Shown in pieces: positions 1 through 13,800 of a stretch of 64,000 nucleotides of DNA. The notes beneath the pieces were generated by a model. That model made no database searches and was not told where the DNA came from. It saw nothing but the letters and a program-made list of their open reading frames with translations. The first letter of the stretch is position 1. Each line of letters opens with the position of its first letter. Position numbers and translations under genes: made by a program. Origin of the DNA: Micropterus salmoides (taxonomy: Eukaryota > Chordata > Actinopteri > Centrarchiformes > Centrarchidae). The stretch is taken from assembly GCF_014851395.1 (NCBI RefSeq), contig NW_024040040.1, positions 14,559,403 to 14,623,402 of the forward strand, in the 5' to 3' direction.

Positions 1-162
1 CACACATGCTAAATTCTGCTATGGTACAATTGACCAATTACAGACAAACACTGAACTTCTTGGAACAAACTCTCAGCTACACTGCAGTATCAGCAAATTA
101 ATTCAAACAGCCACGTCTCCTGCTCATCATCTTGTATATTGAGACATTTGGATCACAACATG

Positions 163-165
163 AAC

Positions 166-200
<35 letters not shown>
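163..200. repeat. (CA)n microsatellite
   Basis: About 18 CA units. The open frame across it is an artefact. Confidence 0.9.
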
Positions 201-205
<5 letters not shown>

Positions 206-2341
206 GTCATTACCGCAGGATGCCTGATGCCTGGCAGATTTCTTTTTTCACACTCTGTTCACGACATTTATTGTTCCGAGGAGCTCAAGGCTGCAGCATG
301 AGATTGTTGTCATCAAGCAGCAAAATATCATCTGTGTGCACAGAGCGGCTTCAGCGGCACACAGCCACAGCTGCACGTGTGTATACAGTGCGTTTTGTCA
401 TACAAAGCAAATAGTGTGGTTGGGGAAGGAAGAAGAAGAGCAGCAAAGAAGGAAAATGAAAGGAGTGAGGGTGCAAGAATACAGAGAAAGAAGAAGGTGT
501 GGGAGGAAGAAGGGTGCAAGAGAATAAAAAAGACTGAAACGTATGAGTGAGCCTGTGGGGATTCATAAAAAGCAAATGAACCAAGAAAGAGCTGACTTTT
601 AATAACAACCGTCTAAAGCTTCTCACCTTGTTATAAATGTCTGCAATTTTTTTTTATTGCAGGGGTGTAGCTAGAAAGTTCAGGGCCCCTGAAAACACAG
701 CTCCAGGCCCCATTTTCTTTTTTAAAAAGACACAGTGGCAGGTTTTGAGGAAAACACATTCATAACATAAATCCAACCTGTTACTAATCTTTCATTGTGT
801 AAAATACAATAGAAACATTTTACCTCATGTAGATTTGGTTGTATTTTAAGTCTGATTTATTTCTATTAGTACAGGGCATTTTTTTAACCAGTGAATAATA
901 ATTCCCCTAGCTAACATTGCTTACACTGTATTCTGTATTTTTCTGGGAATTTCGAGATTTTAGTTTTGACCCAGTCTTCCACCAGGGTTCCCTAATTCTC
1001 TGAAATTTATTCCACGCAGCATGGAAAGTACTTTGAAACAAAAAAACTGTAACATTTCTGCCGGTCTATAATTTTCTTAAAATTCCCTGGAAAAAAATAT
1101 GTAATCTGCAGGGATGGAAAGAGTACTACCTTTATTCAAGTAGTAGGCCTAGTACTGTTACATTACTCAAGTAAAAGTAAAGATGTACTAAAAAGTTAAA
1201 ATGTACTCTGAGTAAACGTTACTGCCTTGCATTTTTTAAAAGGAGGGGCTGGGGTTAGGTTATATGATGATGACTGATGATGTTATGATAGAACTATTCA
1301 ATTAAAGAACATCTTTAAGCTACAAAATAAAATGTACCAACATTTCAGTCTATAAATACCACACCACAAAGCCCTAACATCCAAACAATATAATACATGT
1401 CTATGGACATGTGCAGCCGGTGCGTACAGCTTATGATCACTTATGAATATACAACCACCATCCTCTGTAAACTATTGGCACCGTGGCCAGTGAAACAAGC
1501 TGTATAATACGCTACAGAAATTAAATAACCTAACACTATAACAGCAGAATAAAGCATCACAAAGGCAGTCAACACAGAGATGTAAATAGTATAAACTCCA
1601 CAGCAGCGGCAGCCCTCATTCTGGTAGTCTTAGAAAACGCAAAGTCTTCCACAATCTGCCCTAGGTTCAACTCTGCTCGGCCATTCACAATACAAACTAT
1701 AACCAGTCCACGCAGACTCTCTGTTCCTTGTACTCCTCAAATTTAAACATCTGGAGCTAAAAGAGTGTGCAAGAGTGTGTTAATAGTAGTCACAAACAGC
1801 AGAAAGGCCTCACACATCTCACTGAAGGTAAAATTTCCTGGGTAAATGTAGAAGTCACCGCTGGAGGACCCAGCATGAGATTAATAACATTTAGTGTTTC
1901 AGCCAGACCCAGCATGCACATCATGGGCATGTTTGATTTGGGTCACTTAGTGTGCTCACTGGGTGGTGCATTAAATCAGTGATTAATTAAGGTTTCTTTT
2001 AGCACATTCATAAAAATACTTTGAATAGCAATGGCTGCAGTTCCAAGGGAAAAGAACAATATGGCCTGTATCCAGGGAATATGATATAACCTTATAACAA
2101 CCAGAGTCTTATTAGATTGAGAATCTAATTTTCAAAATCATTTAATGAATACCTTTTTCGGTAAAGTCCAATGTTTGCAACCCATCATAGACTTATTATA
2201 GGCTACTGAATCATGAAAACTGAAGTGACCCCGTATTACAACCTAAAGCCAGAGACTTTTTATTTAGAGTTTGCTAAAGCTTAAAACCTAAATATCTGGC
2301 AGCACATACAAGCCGCTGAGCCCAAATCTATGTGGTATCAC

Positions 2342-2353
2342 GCCATCTGCTGG
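2342..2353 (-). promoter_or_regulatory. CTCF-type core motif
   Basis: The minus strand reads CCAGCAGATGGC, which fits the CTCF core CCASYAGRKGGC at all 12 positions. It lies distal to the 3' end of arhgef7. Occupancy is unknown; the match alone is weak evidence. Confidence 0.4.
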
Positions 2354-2701
2354 TTGCCAAGGAAAACTACAAGCACCCTGGAAGGAGTTTTTCATTTTGG
2401 GAAACTGTTTAATCTAGCAAATGACGGTAATGCAACATTTATGGATGCCAACCGCCATAAAACTATAAAATAATAATAATAAGAAGGCCTGCTAAGTTGT
2501 ATCCTTTGATTAAAAATGACTGTAAACATTGTTACTGGAAAAGAAACTCTGAAGTGAAGCCTGTCATTCTGACCGCAGGACAAACAACAGAAAGTTAATA
2601 TAAATTAAATGAAACAGCAAAATTAATTCAGATACTGCAACAACAAGTTTTCCAGCGGAAGTAACGTCAGTTAGTTAGCTAGCTTTAGTGCTTGAAGTGG
2701 G

Positions 2702-3228
2702 CCGGTGTTCTGTCGATTTATGCTACCTATCGAGATGTGCTCCTTAGCGGTTCCGCGCATGCGCACAACCCACAAGCGTGGTCTTTTTCCACGCCCATAC
2801 ATCTGTTGGACACGCTGTCGAGAAAGTCACTGATCGTCAGCAATTTCAAAAAGAAAATAATTACTAGTCTATCAGAATACTACCCCTGATATCTTAAATA
2901 AAAAGGGCATAATATAGTATTTCAACATGTCCCATCTCCTTACAGTACACATGGAGTGAGTAGTGGTGCAATACAAAATGATTATGTAGTGGGAGCATTA
3001 TTTGATAGGGGATATTAGTCATTATCAGAATATGCTAACGTTACCCCTGAAATGATGTTATAATATAATCAAAAACAGAAGACGTCATAATACCTATACC
3101 TTTAAGAGACTGGAAATGGCAACACGGTAGCATTTTTCGATAGGGCAGAGCTACTCGATAGACTCTGCTATCGATTTGCGCTAGAGTAGCATTTTTCGAC
3201 AAGGCAGCATATATCGTCAGAACACCGG
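2702..3228. mobile_element. non-autonomous inverted-repeat DNA element
   Basis: The left end CCGGTGTTCTGTCGATTTAT matches, with two mismatches, the reverse complement of the right end at about 3209-3228; the similarity extends weakly inward (GCTACCT versus GCTGCCT). No transposase frame lies inside. It carries a perfect NRF1-type motif at 2754-2765. The superfamily is not determined. Confidence 0.55.
2754..2765 (+). promoter_or_regulatory. NRF1-type palindromic motif
   Basis: CGCGCATGCGCA is a perfect match to the NRF1 consensus YGCGCAYGCGCR. It lies near the left end of the inverted-repeat element at 2702-3228, not at a recognisable promoter. Confidence 0.4.
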
Positions 3229-3639
3229 TACCGACTGGTACTCACCGGTATGCAGGACAGGTGTCGCCGCGAACCGGCTGCAATTTACTCTTTCGGGCCA
3301 GTTTTGCTCGTCAAAATTACATCCACAAAAAGTGCCTCTCTTTGCCACCGACAGGCTCAGACTGGTTACGAGTGACTCATGATGATTTTACTTTAACAGG
3401 TAACAGAAGTCTCGCTAAAGAACAATTCTTGCTCTGAAATCTCGTGAGAGGCGAGTTGTTGCAGGTAAACGCCGTTGGAAACGTGAGTCAGAGCTGGAGA
3501 GAGACTTGTGTTGGGGGTAAAGTCTGGAAATAAAGTATTGCAGTTCTTCTACATACACAATAAACTCCTTCAACTATATAGTCCATTATATCAGCAACAT
3601 CATAAATATAGAAATATAGTCATACAGACATAAGTGTTT

Positions 3640-6502
3640 GATTCAACATTTTATTCACAGACAAATGGGTGAAATAAATAGAGGGGGGACAATTCATATC
3701 AGAGTAACTACTATTATCACCTTCATCACCATAACATTGTAACACACATCACATTTACATCAGTCACTTTCAGTTAAATACATAAGTTAGAAACAGTAAT
3801 TGGCATACTGTATTGCATGGCTTACATCATGAGTGTGGTTTCTGATTTCAGTAATATTTCATCTGCAGGTGAAGTTTTTAATAACTTTAACAAAGATTAT
3901 TCTTCTCCCCACAGCACGTCTCCTCTGGTTCATGAGAAATATGCTGCTGTTCTGTACAAATCTTTAGTGTGATCAACCAGGTCAAGTAGAAAACAAGTAG
4001 TGTTACAAATCAAAACCACAATCATAAGACTAAAACCACAATCACAAATATAAAAATAAGAAATCATTCTACAGTAGGTTGCATATTGACATAGTAAAAA
4101 TCATAAAAAAAAAAGCATTTCCCAGTGTTTGTATTGCTTGGACTTTGGTCTTGAAACAGAAAGGGCAGCAAGTTAAGACAAACTAAAAATGAACAGCCAT
4201 GCACTATTTTCCTATACAAACCAATGTCTCAGTATCATTTCAGTTTAATTGTTCAGACATTTCAAAGTGTTTAATCAACCAAACTGGTTTCTAAAGACCT
4301 GCAATCACTTCCTCTGCCTGCTTCTGACAGTGCGACGACCATGCATATTGTATTAAAAATGTAATATAAACTCAAAATGCTATTTGGTGTCCATATTGTT
4401 ATATGATCACATTATGTTTTTACATTATTGTTTCTCCATTCTGGGCTGTTACATTAGGAGTTTGTATTACTTTTATATCACAGTATGTATATACCGTATT
4501 ATGCCTGGCTTCAAAACATGAAGATATTTATTTTATGTATTTGATTGTATCTCTCCGCTTAAACACTTATTGTTTCTCCTTCTGACAATCATAATATTGA
4601 AAGCTGGAGCAGAAAGTGGTGACAGTAGGTCCACAAGGTTAGAACAAGTTAAAAATGTTGAACAAAAGCAGTATTACAAGTGAAATATGTACATTTAGCC
4701 TGATTTTTCAACATGAAACTTCTAAGGAGCTTTATTACAAATGAAAAGGATATTTTGTGAATTTCAGCAGAACAGGATATCAAATTAGCTGGTAAACTAG
4801 GTTTAGTCCACGAGGCAGTGCAGGAACTGTTAGAATTTTTTTTAATTCTGCAAGACACGCTTTTTCCAAATGAATTGTGACTTGGCAGCAATACTGTTTA
4901 TCTACACATATTTTATGTGGCTGTTGGCAGACATGTGTAATGATTAAACAGCTTATTGGCCTCTCTGTTTCTACCAATTCCAAATGCTTGCAGTGGAATA
5001 CAGTCCTTGTTTTGTCATTTATGGAGTTGATCTTCTGGTGGAAATGATATATAAGCTCATTCCACACATGTAGTGTGTCCATACTCTGTCAGTGTTTAGC
5101 ACGATTTTGTTTCTAGTTGGGATGAACTTGCTGCTCTGTATTGTTTTAAGTTCTTGTCTTTAAAACCTCATTTGGCTCAAACATCCAGTGAATGCCTGTG
5201 AGATTTCTGTGCTGCCATGTTTGCATGCAGCCATGGCAGCCTAAGTCACATGGATTCGTTGTGGTGCGTATGTTTGAGGTCATTTGCATTATTTCCACGT
5301 TGTTCTTGATTTTATTTGTATCTGATTTTGTATCTTCAAATGCTTTGCACAGTACATCACATTTGAAAGTAACATGATCCTACATCAAGTTTCCTATAGC
5401 TTTTTAAATATAAGAAATGAAATGAAATAATAGATGTTAATCTGGAGCTGAAAGCTTAAACTCCCTGATGGTCACATTAATTCCTGAGAAAATCTCCCTC
5501 CAGCTTCACTTTAATAACAAGACAATTTTCCAATAAATACAGATTTTTGAGATGTTTACAATTTGATAGGCTCACATACTATCATCTAGTCTTCTGTTAA
5601 CTAAAGCAGATCGTTGTCAAAAGTCAGTTTATTTTTAGGTTTAGCCTCCAAACAACCATTTGTATGCAGAAGTAGAAGAACAACTTACTGACACACAAAA
5701 ATTATTATATTCTTAAAAAATAATCAAAATAATCACTGGCCAGAAATGTACATATCCAATAAAGCAATGCAGTAGATCCATAAAATATGGTGGTCTGTCA
5801 GATGTTTGACATAGCTGCAGTAATTTTTACACCACACTGAGAACTTCCATCTCATCCTGAAAAACACACAGGTCACTTATAAGTGCTGGTAAATTTAGGT
5901 TTAGCTTAAAATGCAGTGACTGAGTGCCCGATTACACTTTGTATTTGATATAACAAATAAACCAACTGTATAGATAGTTGGACTGTGAATCAATAACCTA
6001 GAATTTTAAAGCTGTCTTTCATAATAATAAGATTTAACATTAGAAATTTAAACAAAATAGCTGCTAATGGAAAAAAAAAAATTGTATTTCAAGTTTCATT
6101 GAGGAATTTCATTCACATACTGCTCTAACATTTCTGAAATATATAAACCCACACTGCGTTCTTATTCGTGCACCAGGCAAGTGAATAAAATACTGTCCTT
6201 GCAGCGGTTACATTTTATAATTAATGCATATAAGCACAAAGCGCAATAAAAGATAAACACGCAAGTAAATAAGGGAAATTTGATTTGTTTGTCAGCACTC
6301 CAAACAGGGCTGTTTGAAAGTGTAAAGGAACTTGACAGGAAGTCATGCCTACCAGCTAATTTGGCTTCACAGCTTTACGGTCAGTTGGGATGGCTTTGTT
6401 GATGGCTGGCAGGCATTTTCTCTTGGTCCACACTTGTTCATCATTTGATCATTTAAAAGTCAGAGGTTGGTCTTGTCCATGATGATCAGATGCATATTGA
6501 TC
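3640..6502 (-). other. arhgef7: probable arhgef7 3' untranslated region
   Basis: Sequence 3' of the stop is AT-rich and has no coding exon I could find. Candidate poly(A) signals on the minus strand are at 5628-5633 (AATAAA), giving a 0.9-kb UTR, and at 3648-3653, giving a 2.9-kb UTR. The true end cannot be fixed from sequence alone. Confidence 0.4.
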
Positions 6503-9500
6503 TCAGAGGTTGGTCTCGTCCCAGGTTGGGTCATTCATGTTCTTCAGAACTCTCCGGACAATCCTCTCCAGTTCTTTCCTTGCTCGCTGCTCCTCCTCCA
6601 GCGTCCTCTTCATCCGCTTGTTGTCCTGGAGAAAGATAAGAGAGAGAGAGAGAAGTCAAGTGGAAGAGTAAAGGGATAATATGAGATCATTTTTTGTTTG
6701 GACTAAATGAAACACCATCCCTAATTAATAATGCAGATATAGTCAGAGATGTATTTGGCCACATTATGGCTTACTGGACCCAAGTTTGAACCCTAAGAAG
6801 TGGGACATTTGGGCAGAAAACTGATGATAAGGAGAAGCCCTGGTTAGCAATACATTTAGAAAACTGCAGACTCACCTGTTTGAGTTCCTGGACCTCATCT
6901 TTCAGACTGTACACAGTGTCCACCAGACTCCTGCAGGAGCAGAACAGCTGTTTTATTTCAACATACACTGCTGCCTGATACAGTGATATACCACGGACTG
7001 ACACCATCAACACATTTTCACACAATGTGTGTGAAATGTCATATATTGTATGTTTTTTTCTTTTTTACTACATTTTTATTTTGTTTAGCTCATATCAAAC
7101 TCATATCAAACAAATGTGTCGCAGCATTGTATTGATGACATTAGGCACCAATTTTTTATATATTTTTTATACCTGCTCAGGGACTATGGATGAAAATTAG
7201 CTCATTAGCAAACGGAAGCACATTTACATTAGCTGTGTTTCCATCAACGTTTTTTAATGCGCATTTTGAAGTATCGCATTAGAAAAGGTTGATGGAAAAT
7301 TCTACACTTTTTTTTTTACACTCGCATGAGGTGGTTCTTGCCCTTGTCGAAAAAGAGTTAATGCGCTAAATGGGTGATGGAAACACTTTTCCCGAATAAG
7401 TTCTGACGTAGCAAACTTGGGGGTCGGTAAGGGATCTGGATAATGGATAGGGGGGCGCTGGCTCAAAAAAGGTTGAGAACCACTGAGTCTTTAATATTTT
7501 AATACACTTAGTAGAAGTACCATTGCTTGACATTCAGTAGATATATGTGGTGATAACGCCGTTTGATCAATCAGCACAGCAAAGTGTCTGAAAAGGACCT
7601 AAAGAGGTGGATGCATAATTCGGCAGATCAAATTTCGTAGGCTACCTGCCGAGATTTGCATCCACCTCTTTTCTAAGCATAAATGACCGTAACACCGGAT
7701 ATTCCCATTACGTGCGAGACATGGCTGGTAAGAGTTTGCCCGCTTGTAACACATTTCTGAGGACATCTCCCCATTTTTCTCAGATCAATGGCCATCAGGT
7801 TGATGCGACTGGTTTTGATTCTGGTTTGGAACCCATACGTCTTTGTTTATTACAGCCATGTGAAACGTCAACTACTGACGTAACAACACTTGCCGTAGCC
7901 TTGTTTATTCGCTCCAAACCAGCTGATAGAAACGCACACATTTCGCAATTTGTTAAATTTATTTGTTGTTGCGACATTTCAAAAGTACGCTCAAAATTCG
8001 CATGCCAATTGGATGGAAACATGGCAATAGATGTGTCAACTGAAATGTTGATTAATGTGCATTGTCACTGGTAAATAAATAAATATTTAAAAATACAAAA
8101 CTAATATCCACCCCCTGCATACATGCTGCGAATGTCTACACTGAAGGTTTTCATTTTATATTTGGGGAGTTTCTACTTACTGTGTGCTGTGATTGGTTTT
8201 GTTGTATTTTCTATATTTGAATTAGTGTCTTGCATTTTGATGCTGCAGTAGCTTACTTATCTGTGTTAGTTCACATTCAGTATACTGTACAGCACACACA
8301 AAGACACACCTTCAGTTCTCCTCTCTCACCTCTCCTCCACTACAGTTTGTCCGTTGCTCCTGGTCTCCTCCACTATAATCTTCTCCTCCTCTGGGAACAA
8401 CATGTGTACGTCCTTCCTGCTCGAGCCTAATTGAACGGTAACAACAGTGTTAAGTTCTTTACCCTTCACAATTCACAAACAAACACGTATACAAACAAAC
8501 AAATATTTTACTTGGACACTAGGATATGGTGCCTTAAAAACTACAAGTAAGGAAACACCAGATGATATCACTTTGACAATTTGCTGACGTAAAATGTCTC
8601 TTTCACACTGGCGGATTAGTCTGAATGTGTGAAACCAAGAAACTGTAATGAGGACTGTTACTCTGTGCTTACTGAAGCTAGTGTATACTCATGGGAAACA
8701 CAGGCTTATACACAAAGACAAATACTAAGTATCTAAAATATACAGTAGACACATAGACACAGCAGGTTAAAGGTTTGGGATGACGTATAGATATATATGT
8801 CCATCCCTAGTTGTAAGCTAGCTAGTTTGCTAGCATGTCAGTAGTTTGCGACACTGATATCTTACGAGAAAATGAGGCAGTCCTGTAACTATGGGCGGTC
8901 CAGATACTGTCATAATCCGAGTCCTCTGACTGGTCAGAACAAGGCAGGTTGCCGGAGCAACCAGCGATGGTGAGGCTGGTGTCGGCGAGCACGTGGTTGT
9001 GCATGAGGTCAGTCCCTTGCCAGGCTGTACCATAATGTAACCCGCAACAGATGGGGTTTGAAAAAAACAAATTGGATGTTGGAGGGATGAGGCGAGGCGC
9101 ACAAACCATATTGGATAAAGGAGGAGGGTTTGGGACAAACCATAATGTGGTTGTGGACATTAATTTAAAATATGAGATTTGAACCAAATGCAACCAGAAA
9201 TAAAAGGAAAACAGAAGGTTTGTGTGGGATAAATCATGTCCAATTTAAGGAAACAAGAGTAAAACAGCATTCAGAATAAAAGGAGGAGGATGTTGATGAA
9301 ACCAAACAAGAGCAAGGATGAAGTATTTAAAAAAAAAAACAATGTTTGGAGGATGAGGAAAGCAGAGGGACGCAGGGAAGACATGAAAAGAGAGGAGAGA
9401 GAAATCATTGTTAGAGCTGACAGCAGAGAACAGACAGTGGTTTGCAATAAGACAGCTAGTTGTGTGGGAGCACTGCACTATATGGACAAAAGTACTGTGA

Positions 9501-10854
9501 CACCTACACATTTCTTCGTATGACATATAGTTCTAAATCCATAGACATTAATATGGAGTTGGTCCCCATTTGCAGCTATAACAGCTTCCACTCTTCTGGA
9601 AAGGTTTTGGAGTTTGTCTGTGGGAACTGTTTCCCATTCATCCAAAAGAGGTCAGACACTGATGTAGGAAGAGAGGGCCTGGCTCGCAATATCCGTTCTA
9701 GTTCATCACAAAGGTGTTCGATAGGGTACATTTGTCCATATAGTCATATGTCAGTGTGCTGATGGGTGTGTGTGCAGTACACTCACTGGAGTTCAGAGTC
9801 TGTCGTGTCTTGGCGCTGGTACAGTAGGCCTCAATCACTTTCAGTATCTGAGCATCCTCCTCCAGAGCTGCTGTACCTGAGAGACAATGACAATGGGCAC
9901 AAGGACAGGGGAGATGGTGGAGAAAGATGGAGAAAAGAAAGCATTCAGGTGTCCTTAAATACCGCAAACAGTGGACTTTCAGCAACACACCCTCTGGCAG
10001 CCATGTTGGAGATGTACAGTTCTTTGCAGCATTGCAGAACAGCTGACTGTAGCTGTAGTTAGAAGTAGTAGAAGTCCATAAACATTATTCTTAAAGCCTG
10101 GGTTTTTCCTGTGGACATGTGTCATTTGTTATTAGTTTGTTAAAATATGTGGGCTTTTTTAATTTTTAAATGTGATGAAAATGTATTAAATAAAACCATT
10201 TTTTGGGCAGTGACGAAAATGGAAGTTAAGCAAACATTACCAGTTTCATTAAAGCTTAATATATTATTATATTATTTTTGTCTAGCCATTTGTTTTATGT
10301 AATTGATGTGCTTATGAGTTTCATACTTACTTTTTCTTACCGTGAAGTCCTCCTCTGAAGGTTTCCTCTCTGGCTTCCTCTTAGGCAGCAGTTTCTTCAT
10401 GTTCTTAGGACTCTTACTCAGATCCTACAACACAGAGACGCAGAAATAGGCACTGGAGAAATGTAGCTCCAATTCCAATTTAAAAGAACTTTTTAAGATC
10501 AAGTGACTGAATTTGGGAAAAAAAATTTAATTAAAATATTGCCCCTATCTTCTTAAAAACAACTTCGAGCAACATATAAAGTCTGTAAAGTATAAATATG
10601 GTGTTGCCTCATTTTAGTATATTTAGCACCTCTTTCTGGCAGAGAGCAGCTGAGGGCCGGAGTGGAGGCGCAGGGCGTAGGCAGCTCAGGCTCCAGGGTT
10701 TGGGGGTACTCGGTGGCTCGAGGGGTCCCCACATTGGGCTGCTGTTGTGGGCTGTCTCAAATGAAGAGGGATGGGGAAGGGTGTGGTAGGTGTTTCCAAT
10801 GCTCCCTCCACGAGACTCTGAGTGTCTGGAGGGAGTGGCGGGGTGAGAGGGCAA
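6503..10854 (-). CDS. arhgef7: arhgef7 exons 16-22: proline-rich, GIT-binding, coiled-coil and PDZ-ligand region
   Basis: Exons are 10630-10854, 10331-10424, 9787-9876, 8866-9024, 8330-8426, 6876-6930 and 6503-6625. Exon 16 carries HTLPHPS and the block PKPWSLSCLRPAPPLRPSAA. Exons 17-18 carry LLPKRKPERKPS and TAALEEDAQILKVIEAYC, the region that binds GIT1/2. Exon 19 carries SEDSDYDSIWTAHSYR, and exon 20 MLFPEEEKIIVEET. Exons 21-22 encode the trimer-forming coiled coil (SLVDTVYSLKDEVQELKQ onward) and the terminal DETNL, which binds Shank and Scribble PDZ domains. The exon 17 donor is the downstream GTAAGTATG, not the nearer GTAAGA, because only that choice keeps frame into exon 18. Confidence 0.92.
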
Positions 10855-13800
10855 CTGGGAGAAGAGCAGAAGAGAGTAGAAAAGAGGAAAGGAAAGAGAG
10901 GAGAGAATGTATGACGGCAGTAATGAGGATGAGGATCAACTGACTAACTGCTTAATTGATTATTCTGAAAAACCTGGAGACTTACTGTGTGACAGACGGA
11001 CTGAGGCTTGTGCGAGTGTGTGTGTTTGGTGAGAAGGTCCAGCCAGTCCTGTAGGTCGCGCTGACTGTTACACGCCACCTGCATCCGCTCACACTGGCCA
11101 CCTGCATGACAACACACACACACACATACACAAAAACAAATGTAGAAATGTACAGACAAACACAGTTATTCCATGTGGTCAAAAGGAAAAAGGGCATATT
11201 GACTATCTTATAATGCCTTTGACCAACTCACAGAGAAAGGGCACTGACTTCTGGTGAACTAGTTCATAAATTGCTTGTGAACAGAGAGACATATCTTTGA
11301 TTGCGGACACACCCTTAGAATAAACACTGTATAGAGATTACATAATAAAGGACTACAAATGTAAACACAGTGGAAACAAAGTGTTATTTGGTATTCACCT
11401 GCCTGTGAATAGCGAATTTCCCTTTTTAACCTTTCATGTATCCAGCCTAAACATGTCTTCAACAATCATATTCTATAAATGAGCTCAATTCTCAAGGTCT
11501 ACTAGCTAAATGAGACAACGGGCTGACCGGATATTTCAAAAGCATTCCTCAGGTTGTCTCCGTCTTCTATTCTGGAGATGAGCATTCCTGACAGTGGCAT
11601 CCTCCCCTACAGAGACACACATTTGCACATTTGTTTGCTACTTATAATGGGTGTAAGTTAGGCATATACATATACAGAAGTCATGATTTAAAGTTTAATC
11701 TCATGTAGTATAAACATACCTGATAGATGAATCCACTCATCCTCATGCTGGCAGACAGCACAAGCAGAGTGTGAGGGAAGAGGACAAGGTAGCGTTCATT
11801 TGACTCCTGAAAAACAAACAAAGTACCTTTTACGTACTCTTTTGATGTCACTCGAGCTTAACCACACCTGTTTGGGTCAGTTTGTCTTAGCTCTCCTCCA
11901 GTAAATCAAAACTCTACTCTTCTTTTGGCAGGTCAGATCAATCAACCACATACAAAGCTGTTCTGTAAAGAAGGATGGTCTCAGGGCGTAGTTTAAATGG
12001 TTTGGAGGCTCTGATGAGTACCTGGCAGTGCTGCGTGTGGATTTTGGCCTGGGACATGTGGAGAACAGGGCCGAGGGTTCTGATGTCATCCCCCTCCCAG
12101 TTTCTGATTGGCTCTGTTAAAATCTGCAACTCCAGGTCCTTCTTCTTCCTCACCTCCTGACAGTGAGCCTGAACACACACAAACACACAGACAGAAACAT
12201 TCAAAGACACAAAAATGCACAAAAGAGATATGTTTGAATCATCACCACTGTCTCCTATTAGTAGATTACACATAAAGGTGATGACAGATTGACTTGAACA
12301 TGAGATGCTTTGAGTAATCCTTCAGGAAAATAGCAAAGAAAGTCACAACTAACAGTTACCGGAAAACATTATTGTTTTAACTGTTATAAGAATAAACACA
12401 TGTTTATGTGTGTTTGTTTCTTACTGCAAAGTTTTTAAAGGTGATTATGCAAGTGTTGAGATCAGCTCTGTCAGGATGTTGGTCCTAAGACAATGACAAA
12501 GAAGAAAACATGGAAACACGCTGAAGTTTTTTTTACCAATATCATGCATGGAGATTTAGGTCCTGGCAAGTTCTTGTTTAGAAGAAAAATAACACTATTA
12601 CATTTATTTGTACAGGTCAAAAACAAAAAATTGCTTATTGGTTTATTTGGATAATCACGCACAGAGACAGATAGATTGAAGCTAACCTCTATGTGTCTGT
12701 CCAGTTCTTTCAGCAGCGTTGGGTATCTCTCCAGTCTGGTGAAGGGTTTACTCAGACTAGTGGTCAGAGTCAGAATCCCTGGAGCGGACGCCCCTTTTGA
12801 CTCCATGTACTGCCCCAGTTCCTCACTGTGATGCACAAACAACTATATTCACATACTTTTGGAACAAACACACAAGTTCTTGTTATCTCTTTAGAGCAGA
12901 ATATTTGATTTTGTGGTTTAAATACATGCACACGCCTGCAAACACAGTATTTCTCTAACTGTACCTGTGTTGTGTGAGTACGTTGACAGCAGACGGGTGG
13001 TTGGAGCAGTAGGCCACATAGATTATCTTTATCTGGGGCATCAGATTCAGGAAGAACCCGCCGATCCTCTGCTGGTTCTCTGGAAGTCTATACACACAAA
13101 TGACACATTAGACGGCCATATTTAATCACACATAAGAATAAAGATTTGATTGAATGACAATTATGGGGCATCAGTTAGTCCTCAGGGACTCAAAATGTCT
13201 ATAATGAATGTACAAAAAAAAGATTTTCTTGATCACTTTAAAAAGACACCTGCTGCTGTCTGGACCGCAGTTACACAGGGGCACAGACAGACAGACTGAT
13301 ACTTCAGTCTACCACTAGATGTTGCTGTTGCTTTAATGACTGTCGACATTCAAGCAAATGTCAGATATGTGCTTCAGTCCACCCTGCAGCCCTCTGTTTT
13401 GGAGTGAAGCTGTAGGATGTTTTTGTTTTTTTTGTTAAACCGGATGTTAGCATGATCAGGGTTTTGTTTTTACAAGGCTACATATACTATCAACAAAAGC
13501 TGCAACTATCAATCATTGTCATCCATTATTCTGCTTATTTTAACTATTATTATTATTATTATTATTATCATAATTAATATTTCAACTAATTGATTAATTA
13601 TTTGGTCTGTAAGATGTCAGAAAATGGTGAAAAATGTCTAACATAGTATCACGGAAACACAAGGACACATCTTCAAATTTCTTGTTTTGTCTGACCCAGA
13701 CCCCAAAGATATTAGACATTAGGTGTCATTTAATGTGCTTTTCTCTGACCAAACTAAGAAAAGCTGCAAACGCACACATTTCAAGGTTGACAATTTTGTT

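Larger units (their letters stand above)
1..2690. other. intergenic or downstream sequence, no gene seen
   Basis: AT-rich sequence. I find a (CA)n run, a GA-rich tract (425-540), CAGGGGTGTAGCTAG at about 658 and GGATGGAAAGAGTACTACC at about 1113 (both look like ends of short fish transposon fragments), and one CTCF-type motif. No exon with splice signals was found. Confidence 0.4.

Noticed and set aside
425..540. Lys/Arg/Glu-rich and complementary Leu/Phe/Ser-rich frames
   Set aside because: Purine-rich low-complexity tract; frames on both strands are artefacts.
658..1240. CAGGGGTGTAGC and CAGGGATGGAAAGAG as left ends of hAT-type elements
   Set aside because: No matching right ends or 8-bp duplications were found in the flanks, so only fragments can be claimed.
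7712..8074. Plus-strand 120-codon frame
   Set aside because: Lies within a short inverted-repeat element, has no recognisable domain and no splice or promoter context.
10598..10943. Plus-strand frames of 63 and 93 codons
   Set aside because: Antisense to arhgef7 exon 16, which has a clear beta-PIX translation with matching splice phases.
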